DNA of 64,000 bases from Nemertoderma westbladi (taxonomy: Eukaryota; Xenacoelomorpha; Nemertodermatida; Nemertodermatidae): assembly GCA_032718475.1 (NCBI GenBank), contig JAUCBJ010003424.1, forward strand, positions 55,353 through 119,352. The letters run 5' to 3'. Made by a program: the position numbers and the translations under genes. This document shows, piece after piece, positions 56,790 to 64,000 of this stretch (its first letter is position 1; the number at the start of each line of letters is the position of its first letter). Below the pieces are notes generated by a model. The model worked only from the letters and a program-made list of their open reading frames with translations. It did no database searches and had not been told where the DNA came from.

Positions 56790-56911
56790 GGCGGGGTAGC
56801 TCAGTTGGTTGAGCGCCGGGCCTGCAATCTATTGGTTGTAGGTTCAGCCCCGCTATCGAAAGAGGAGCCTTCGGGTCGCCTCCGGCTTCGGCCGACTGTT
56901 TGCTTTTTGCT
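56790..56911 (+). mobile_element. tRNA-derived SINE with 14-bp target duplication
   Basis: Head GGCGGGGTAGCTCAGTTGGT, CCTGCAA anticodon-loop region and GTAGGTTCAGCC, then CTCCGGCTTCGGCCGACTGT as in the 49302 copy. TTTTACTAATTTAT flanks it exactly (56776-56789 and 56912-56925). The right arm of the inverted repeat lacks the insertion, giving an empty-site comparison. The middle of the family body (CCACTCAGCC) is missing here. Confidence 0.88.
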
Positions 56912-57114
56912 TTTTACTAATTTATAAAGTTAAATACTGATTTTGTGATACAGTCGCTCGATTTTAATTTGTATCTCATAATTGGGCCTCGTGCTGCGCG
57001 AAGGCCCCACGAACGTGTTCTGTTGTTCTGTCGTTCAGTCGATTGTTGTGTCCAATTTTAAACGTTAATAACTCAGCCAAATGTTAATGAAATTTAACCA
57101 AACGTGGTACACAT

Positions 57115-57627
57115 GTAGTCTGGCAAAAGTTTAGAAATTTTCCAAGTTGAATTTTCGTGTGGCCTTCGAGAAGCTAAGATAATTGCAATTAATTAGTTAA
57201 TTAAATTGATTACGGTAAAAACTGCATTTTCAACCTGCCTTTTAAAGGAAATTAATTATTTTGCAGTATAAGATTTAAATAATTATACTCAAAAATTATA
57301 CAGATGTAATCCACATACCCAATTCTACAGTATTATAGTTTATAATTAGTTCAAGTGATTTGCTTTAAATAAATGTGTCTTTAATTGATCTAAACGTAAT
57401 TAAAGCGGCACAATTATTGAGTACAAATTTAATCCTTCCCATTATTGGTCAACATAGTCTCTGCGGGGGTGTAGAGCTGTTAGCTGGCTGGGAGATGTTG
57501 GTGTAGGCTTACCAGAGGGGAATTGTACTGTAATAGGCAGCCAGTAGTATTGCTATAGCAACCCAGACATAAATCCCACCATACACTGCCTGTATTTCAA
57601 TTCATATTGACTCTATACTATAAATGT
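57115..57627. repeat. Direct repeat copy 1 (partner 60268-61743)
   Basis: Begins GTAGTCTGGCAAAAGTTTAG and ends GACTCTATACTATAAATGT. Copy 2 has the same ends and similar interior but is interrupted by a 985-bp hAT-like element. The two copies bracket the BEL/Pao fragment. Confidence 0.85.
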
Positions 57628-58337
57628 GGGGCGAGCGACGAAAGTAAGCGAGCTTAGCATACAGGTACCACTAGCTCAATCGGTGTGTCTGTTGCTCTGT
57701 TGTTCTGTTGTTGTAAGGGAAATACCCAAACATGAAACAGTACGACACTGTCAAGTATAATAAAACGTAAAAGGTCTCATAAACTAATAACTGTATAATA
57801 TAATAAGATAGAACTGACAGGAATATAATATAACAGTATAGAACCACACAGTAAGGGACGCATCAGCTGGATAGCCCAATCACCATGATAGTCACTATGA
57901 ATATAATCAACTTACAATGAGTAAACTAATAACTACTATATATGGATAATATATGACCTATCTATACACGAATATATTTCGTACACTCCCGCGCGCCAAA
58001 AAATTTTTTTACACAATTAAATATATTACAGAATTAACTATTAACCTTCATACGTACCTGATATATATTATACATACCATAAATTAAAGGGGGTAAAGTA
58101 AAATATTTCAATTATAACAATAACGAGGTCAAAAATAACAAATATACATATAGTTATTAACATGTACTGTTTGATCAAAAAAAAATTCACTATAAATATT
58201 TCATATAGGTTTTTACAAAATTTTGCACATAAATTGGTCATACGTAAATAGGGGCTTACTTAATAAAAACTTCCAGTGCGACTATTATTTTATTTTATAT
58301 TTTATTTTATTACATACGTTATGGTTTGATATACTAC
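57628..58337. other. AT-rich 3' flank of the BEL/Pao fragment
   Basis: No ORF. It may include the 3' untranslated region or LTR of the minus-strand BEL/Pao fragment, but I found no TG...CA boundary pair or polypurine tract that I trust. Confidence 0.4.
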
Positions 58338-59829
58338 TTATTCTGATTCGTAGTCTGAACTTGAATCATTTGTGGACATTATTTTGATTTTTTGTTTAGC
58401 CTCTTTAGCTGCTAAACGCTGAGGTCGTTCCATTGTTTTGATATCAGTCGGGGAAGCAGCTGGTTTAGGTGTAACATTCGCCGCTGTTATTTCACTCTCT
58501 TTAGCCGTAATTTCTAAAGGGTATAATCGTTTAACTGGTCTGGTTGTCCGCCCTTTATTGGTTCTAATGGTAACGTAACGAGTCTGGCCGTCGTTTCCAG
58601 GATGAAGTTCTAGAACCTTGGCTAATCTCCACTGTAGTCGAGGGGTGTGTTTGCTTCCTTCCACAAGAACAATGTCACCCTCTTTTACTTGGGGTCCCTT
58701 TTTCTCGTTCCATCTATGCTGTTCACGTAATGCCAATAAATACTCGGCAGACCAACGATTTCTGAAATCCCGCAATATCTTCTGTAAACGGTTTAGACGA
58801 TCGTTTATATTGGAGGTATTAATATAATCAGGATCCAAAAGATCGCCAATATCTGGATTACTGTCCGGAATATCAGTTAACCTATAACCACATAGTAATT
58901 GAGATGGTGTAATTGGTAGTAGGTCTTTGATATCGGAAGATACATAGGTTAGAGGTCTGTCATTGAGTATCGCCTCAACCCCTATAAGAAACGTTCTGAG
59001 TTCGCTAATAGTAAGTAACGCCTTTCCAATTACGCGTTTTATTGTAAGTTTTGTACAACGAATCATCCTTTCCCACATACCGCCCATCCAAGGGCTGGCC
59101 TTAGGAATAAGATCCCATTTTAACCGCTTTTCCAGCAGGTAGTCGCGAACCATAGGATCTTGTTGAATATTTAGTAGAATTTGTCTGGAAGAAGTGAAGG
59201 TGGTTGAATTATCACTTATTAGAATGGATGGGTAACCTCTTCTTCCAACAAAGGAACGGAAGGCTAAAAGAAATTCCAATGTTGAATTATCGAGAACCAA
59301 TTCAAGATGAATAGCTCTGGAAACAGTGCATGTAAATAGGGCAATATAAACCTTGAATACTTCTCCATTTTGTTTTGCTGCTAAACTTCCTGTATAATCA
59401 ACACCTACAGCTGAGAAAGGACGTTGAAATTGGACTCTGTAGTTAGGAAGTGGAGGAGGTAATGGAGACGCGTAAGGTTTACCTTGAATCCTAAGGCATT
59501 GTTCACATTTGCGAATCATAATTTTCACGCGTTGTCTACTAGATGGTATCCACCATCTTTGTCGAAGATATGCAACAGTACTAGACGTACCCTCATGACC
59601 ATTCCTACTGTGAGCATCTCGGATAATAAGATCTGTAAGATAGTGTTTCTTCGGTAATAATATGGGCTGCTTGGAATTCCAATCCAAATCAGCATTGGAT
59701 AATCTCCCATTGCTCTTTATAATATCGTCACTTAGAAATAACTGTAACTGTCTTACAAGATTTGGAGTGTTAAATTTCTTTTTGCTCAACAAAAATTCGA
59801 TTTCCTCCCCAAAACTTTCCCGCTGAACT
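58338..59829 (-). pseudogene. BEL/Pao integrase and C-terminal region (fragment)
   Basis: The minus-strand frame from 59829 to TAA at 58338-58340 encodes an integrase: H...H and CEQC zinc site (about 59600-59490), then catalytic residues GVDYTG (Asp at 59398-59400), ISDNSTTF (Asp at 59211-59213) and GGMWERM (Glu at 59070-59072), then a C-terminal domain with GDIVLV and RPVKRLYPL. The domain itself looks intact and differs clearly from the integrase of the first element (6290-7390), so it is another BEL/Pao family. It is joined to an upstream piece in a different frame at about 59830 and lacks protease and RT. The ATG at 59792 is internal, not a true start. Confidence 0.9.
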
Positions 59830-60267
59830 TTATCGAATCCACCAATGCTCAGCTGTTTTGATGTCTTTCACTAACAAATATGGCTTCTGTTTGGTAATTC
59901 TCGTATCAGAATTACTATGCATAAGAATGCTGCCAACTTGTTGATGTTTTAATAAAATACTTTTTCGAATGTTGTCGATGTATTTCAAAATCCATGCAGT
60001 TACCTTCAACAGACGACTGTAACTGCTAAATAATTCCAAATTTATTGCTACTGGTTCAACTTCCGGAGGGTTAGAAGATTCTCCAACTCCGCATACTACA
60101 TCAACATCATTGTCCATAGTCTTGCATTGGAGAGACAACACCTTCTGTTGTGGCCAACTGGAATGATTTATTAACCATGGCGGACCGTGCCACCACTGGT
60201 CAGAAGATAACAAATTGTTAGCTGTAGTCCCCCTTGAAATAAGATCAGCTGGATAGAGGCTGGATAG
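59830..60267 (-). pseudogene. BEL/Pao RNase H end and linker, truncated, out of frame with integrase
   Basis: Reads YPADLISRGTTANNLL followed by QWWHGPPWL, the end of BEL RNase H (N-P-A-D-x-x-S-R-G), then a linker that ends at a stop beside the integrase frame. A single-base change in phase near 59831 separates it from the integrase. At 60268 the coding sequence is cut off by direct repeat copy 2, exactly where the rest of RNase H, RT and protease should be. This is a 5'-truncated dead copy. Confidence 0.8.
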
Positions 60268-61743
60268 GTAGTCTGGCAAAAGTTTAGAAATTATCCAAGT
60301 TGAATTTCCGTGTGGCCTTCGAGAAGCTAAGATAATAGCAATTAATTAGTTAATTAAGTTGATTACGGTAAAAACTGCTTTTTCAACCTGCCTGTTAAAG
60401 GAAATTACTTATTTTACAGTATAAGATTTAAATAATTATACTTAAAAATTATACAGATGTAATCCACATACCCCATTCTATTATAGTTTTTAATTAGTTC
60501 AAGTAATTTACATCAATAATTGTGTCTTTAATTGATCTAAACTAATAAATTTAATCCTGCCCATTATTGGTCAACAATAGTCTCTACGGGGGTGTACAGC
60601 TGCTAGCTGGCTGGGAGATGTTGGTGTAGCCTTACCAGAGGGGAATTCTTCTGTAATAGGCAGCCAGTAGTATTGCTATAGCAACCCAGACATAACTCCA
60701 AACATACACTGCCTGTATTTAAATTCCTATTGACTCTATTAGAGTTGAAACAGAGACCTATTTTTCTTAATCCCGGTGAACCAGAGACCTACCCAGAGAA
60801 TTATTTTGGAAAATACCGGAGACCAGAGCCAGAGATTAGAGATTTTGCTTATTTTTGTTCTTATAATTTGGTTATAGCAAAAAACAGGTACGTATGAACT
60901 GAGAACTATTTATGGTTGAATTACAGTAAATCCAACCGATTCAACCCTTACCTAATAAAAAAAATAAGCGCAAGTACAGTTTGGGTTAATGTTAAAAGAT
61001 ACATTAATTTGTTTTGCTACATAGGGACTTTGTGAAATATAAAAGGCACTGAATTCACAACTATTAAAATCATATACCTTTTAATGGACTCTATAAACTT
61101 GGTCATTTACGAATATAGTTAGTGCACAGGTCCAGTACTCTACTCGACCCTATTGCAAGTCTCGTTACGCTCGTTCTGTTCATTTGGTCGCCGTAATATA
61201 TAGCCTACAACAAGGTGAAAAGAGCTCAGCCTATACTATTACAAGTAAACTTTATGGTTTATGGCTCAAATTAAGCACCCTTATTAAATAAGAACTCTCT
61301 TTAGGTGCAAATTGAACTTAAAACTTATTAATTAAATTCCATTGTCAATTTAACATATTCACAAATGCAGAGTCTTATAATTATACTTAAAATGAAACGC
61401 ACCTTAAATTAAATAGAAGATTACCGGTTCATTTAGTGTGAGTCATGCTTAAAAATACGATAGAAGTTGCTATATAATTTTGTTGAAGCGGAGTATTAAA
61501 AATAGTTAAAAATTAAAGTAATTATTTTTATAGTAAAAAAATTGTTGTGATAAAATCTTCATTTATCATTTTATCTTGTACAAAATAAATATATATTTTT
61601 AATTTGAAAAATCGCTGATCTCTGGGTAAATTGTGTGTTTTCAATACCCGGGAACCAGAGACCGAAAAACTGCCCGGAGAATCCAGAGAACAGAGATCAG
61701 TGCCAAGTCTCCGTTTCAACTCTAGACTCTATACTATAAATGT
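60268..61743. repeat. Direct repeat copy 2, interrupted by hAT-like element
   Basis: Matches 57115-57627 from GTAGTCTGGC to CTCTAT (60268-60739) and again after the insertion (61725-61743). Small deletions distinguish the copies, for example around 60480 and 60545. Confidence 0.8.
60740..61724. mobile_element. hAT-like non-autonomous DNA element (985 bp) with 8-bp target duplication
   Basis: Starts TAGAGTTGAAACAGAGACCT and ends AAGTCTCCGTTTCAACTCTA (17-18 bp inverted match with one or two mismatches). GACTCTAT flanks it at 60732-60739 and 61725-61732. The direct repeat at 57115-57627 supplies the empty site GACTCTATACTATAAATG. An 8-bp duplication and TAGAG ends fit hAT. Subterminal CCAGAGACC-like words recur at both ends. 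No transposase; the ORFs at the right end are short and unsupported. Confidence 0.85.
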
Positions 61744-61988
61744 TGTATTACTTACTGTCTCAGGTGACAGAAGATATAATGACTGTTGTAGGCTTATAAC
61801 TGAAATAGTTTATTCCGCAATATATTTGTCTGGTTATTTTTTAATTGAATTTTTGCAAAGTAGTAAAATTAATGTTCTTAAAAATAATATTATTATTTTA
61901 TATGTAACCTAGGAAATTATCTACATTTTTTCGCTGCAGCTTTAAGAGTGTACATTGATTTAATATTATTTCCATACCCATATTACTA
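61744..61988. other. Non-coding sequence between direct repeat and right arm
   Basis: AT-rich; no recognisable feature. Confidence 0.5.
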
Positions 61989-62286
61989 CACGTTCGTGGG
62001 GCCTTCGCGCAGCACGAGGCCCAGTTATGAGATACAAATTAAAATTGTGCGACTGTATCACAAAATCAGGTTATGAGAGATTAACCCACACCACCAATTA
62101 ATCAAAGAAAGGGGGACAGTACGTGTTCACCCCTTTTAATCTGCACCCCCCCCCCCCCCTCCCCACACCCACCAATACGTAACCGCGACATCTACCACCC
62201 ACGGAAGGGTAGCACGAACTTATTTCCAAACGCACGTTCAATATGCAAAGCCAGGTGGTTTATAGGAATATAATCAATGCAGTACT
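61989..62286. repeat. Right arm of long inverted repeat (partner 56555-57017)
   Basis: Reverse complement of the left arm without the SINE. It begins CACGTTCGTGGGGCCTTCGC and ends GCAGTACT. GGGCCT...AGGCCC within each arm can also form a short local hairpin. I see no target duplication outside the arms. Confidence 0.85.
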
Positions 62287-62370
62287 CGTCTTCATTATAA
62301 GCCTCTTTGCGTTCGACCTGTTTTATATTAAAATATATTTGTTAAACGCAGGCTGACGCTCTTTATAATA

Positions 62371-62673
62371 CTAATACCTAGGGATGCCAGCTTCCAGACT
62401 TTCAATCTTTACTGCCACGCAAACCCCGCAGAGGAAGTCTTGGTTTGAGAGATCAAGCCCATCGGCAATTGGTGTTTCAATTTCGGTCCAGGAACTCTGA
62501 CAATGGGAGCATTCAATCTTAGCTGTGGTCCATTCCCATGGTTTCGGCTTCCTTTTCTTCGTCCCAATGACAGATTCTTCTGAAGACGTTCGATTCGCTT
62601 TCAGTTTATTGTTGGCGTTTGTGTTTTGAAGTTGTATTCGAGTGGACAGTCGCGCCGGTTTCGAGGTAACCAT
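62371..62673 (-). CDS. Small zinc-binding protein or ORF fragment, unrecognised
   Basis: A 100-residue ORF from ATG at 62671-62673. The first half is basic and polar (KKRKPKPWEW). The second half has CSHCQSSW, then SNQDFLCGVC and VAVKIESLE: a C-x2-C ... C-x2-C pair with an aromatic spacer that resembles the half of a PHD-like zinc-binding fold often seen at the start of retroelement ORF1 proteins, followed by the start of a possible coiled coil. It ends at TAG 62371-62373 directly after. It may be the first exon of a host gene or a truncated transposon ORF. I do not recognise a specific family. Confidence 0.35.
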   Translation of the reverse strand: MVTSKPARLSTRIQLQNTNANNKLKANRTSSEESVIGTKKRKPKPWEWTTAKIECSHCQSSWTEIETPIADGLDLSNQDFLCGVCVAVKIESLEAGIPRY

Positions 62674-62699
62674 ACCGACCTGTGATAAGCGTTGGTTTT

Positions 62700-63460
62700 G
62701 TGGGTAATATATATAATTTAGATAACTATTTTATATCTGTACTGTTGAGCAAACTCTACATAAATTCCAACCTGTGTATCGCCGGTAGTGCTGTTGCTGT
62801 GCAAGTGCTGAAATGCTAGTTGCCACCGGTCAGCCGGTACCGGTAGTAGGGTGGTACCATGGCCTACTACACACAGGCCATGACAAGGACTTTGCTGTGA
62901 AATTAGCGTAGGCTGACTGCTGAATTATGAAATATTATATTTTCCACGAATGCAGGGTCCATATTTAAAAGAAGATAAGTAGATTTTCGTAAATAATTTA
63001 ATTGAAACAGTATTTAATAATTAATAAATTAATTAACGCTCGAGTTCCTGCAGCTTTTATTTGTTTGTGGCTGCCTCTGGCTATGTTTGTGGCAGGAATG
63101 TTTGAACGCTTATAAGTCAGTCAATCAAGGATGAAATGGAACCAAACTTGGTACACATGTAGTCTATAACAAATTTTGAAATTCTACACACAGATAGACT
63201 TATACAGTTCCCCTGTCTGCCGCTAGGGGGCGAATTAACAGGAACGTAAAAATACGAGCATTGCCTAAGAGCATTGCTTAATTAGAAATTCTACAGAGAC
63301 TTTTACAGTTCCTGTCTGCCGCTAGTGGGGAATTGTTAGAGCTCCAGTTCAACGTGCTTAGCACGGTTTAATAAACAATAAATTAATTATTTTATTCAAT
63401 ACAGTAATTATAACAGTAAAATGCAATGTATTCTATTTTTTAGTAAAATCAAGAGACAGG
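62700..63460. other. Non-coding sequence with short direct repeat
   Basis: TACAGTTCC...TGTCTGCCGCTAG occurs at about 63207-63226 and 63307-63325. ACCAAACTTGGTACACATGT at 63140 resembles 57098-57115 (ACCAAACGTGGTACACATGT), so this is another diverged copy of the repeat that abuts direct repeat copy 1. No gene seen. Confidence 0.5.
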
Positions 63461-63717
63461 AGGGGGGTGGGACTGGACGCAAATCCCATCTTGGCGAATT
63501 AATATCCCGCCTCAATATTAATTTCTCAATTTTGGGAAAGGAGCAGGTTACAGTGGCACGTTATTTTAACCAAAACAATAAAGTAAACACAATAGAACAG
63601 GTTACAGTTTTATTTTTTAATGAGTAATTATTTGCGTTTGTTGTTATTTGCGTCCAATTTCCGCTGGAGAGGGATGAATTTTTATTGCGTCCAGTCCCCC
63701 CCCCCCCCCCCCCCCTA
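63461..63717. mobile_element. MITE with G-rich inverted ends
   Basis: The left end GGGGGGTGGGACTGGACGCAA is mirrored by TTGCGTCCAGTC plus 20 C (63696-63715) at the right. The interior shares GGGAAAGGAGCAGGTTACA and AACCAAAACAATAAA with the relic at 52929-53112; a second internal AGGTTACAGT lies at 63599. No coding capacity. Confidence 0.7.
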
Positions 63718-64000
63718 TCTTGAAATCAAATACCAAAAATATATTTATTATATGAACAATCTATTTGGAAATTGTAAGTTCGGCCTATCTCTTTACCATA
63801 AGCTCAGTATCTTTATCTGGTGTGTTTTTATTATTTTACCAATTATTTAATACGTTTGATAGAATTGAACAACACCGCCCAACACAACCAACTCTCTATC
63901 CGCCTCGAGCTGTCGAGCATCGAGAATACGAGAAACTCGATCGAAATACCTGCTTATCCCAGTAGTATCCGTCCATAGGCACCAAACCGCTGCGGTCCAA
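63718..64000. other. Right edge of window, nothing recognised
   Basis: No supported ORF or repeat. Confidence 0.4.

Larger units (their letters stand above)
56555..57017. repeat. Left arm of long inverted repeat (partner 61989-62286)
   Basis: It begins AGTACTGCGTTGATTATATT and ends CCCCACGAACGTG; both ends appear as complements in the right arm. Both arms contain a homopolymer run (16 G here) at the same place. A SINE with duplicated target (56776-56925) accounts for the extra length of this arm. Confidence 0.85.

Overview
This window is eukaryotic, almost certainly animal, repeat-dominated DNA. It holds a BEL/Pao LTR retrotransposon, a Penelope-like element relic, LINE 3' ends, piggyBac-like and hAT-like non-autonomous DNA elements, tRNA-derived SINEs, and about 33 kb of tandem satellite. 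I found no conserved single-copy host gene. That mix fits an invertebrate metazoan, perhaps marine, but the species cannot be fixed from sequence alone.

Layout. (1) 1-13190: a large BEL/Pao element whose 5' end lies outside the window. It has a gag region with a five-copy 84-bp repeat and two apparent frame changes, a pol polyprotein (zinc knuckle, protease, RT, RNase H, integrase), a 655-nt spacer, and an extra 1241-aa ORF. I read that ORF as a DEDDy-type 3'-5' exonuclease plus three zinc knuckles. A polypurine tract and an LTR-like segment with TATA box and AATAAA follow. A ~21-nt motif (GGAAGACTYGYGAGCCT) recurs through gag, pol, spacer, ORF2 and the 3' region and ties them together. (2) 13191-14460: unassigned. 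(3) 14461-19830: satellite of 66-bp units. (4) 20049-48060: a 28-kb satellite of 18-bp units, open in reading frames on both strands only because the monomer length is a multiple of three.

(5) 48061-56554: a mosaic of relics. It contains LINE 3' ends, SINEs, two minisatellites, a decayed Penelope-like RT and GIY-YIG nuclease separated by a 1.2-kb foldback element, a small MITE, and two abutting TTAA-flanked piggyBac-like elements inserted into a LINE C-terminus. (6) 56555-62286: a compound region bounded by ~300-bp inverted arms. One arm carries a SINE with a perfect target duplication. Inside are a 5'-truncated, frameshifted BEL/Pao integrase fragment between direct repeats and a 985-bp hAT-like element with a perfect 8-bp duplication. 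(7) 62287-64000: a short zinc-binding ORF and another MITE.

The most promising item is ORF2 (8084-11809). Capture of DEDDy exonuclease ORFs by LTR elements is, from memory, reported in bdelloid rotifers. Here the ORF sits 3' of a BEL/Pao pol, has intact DxE and KVGxGxxxDL motifs and an Asp-to-Glu change in the third motif, and carries its own zinc-knuckle array.
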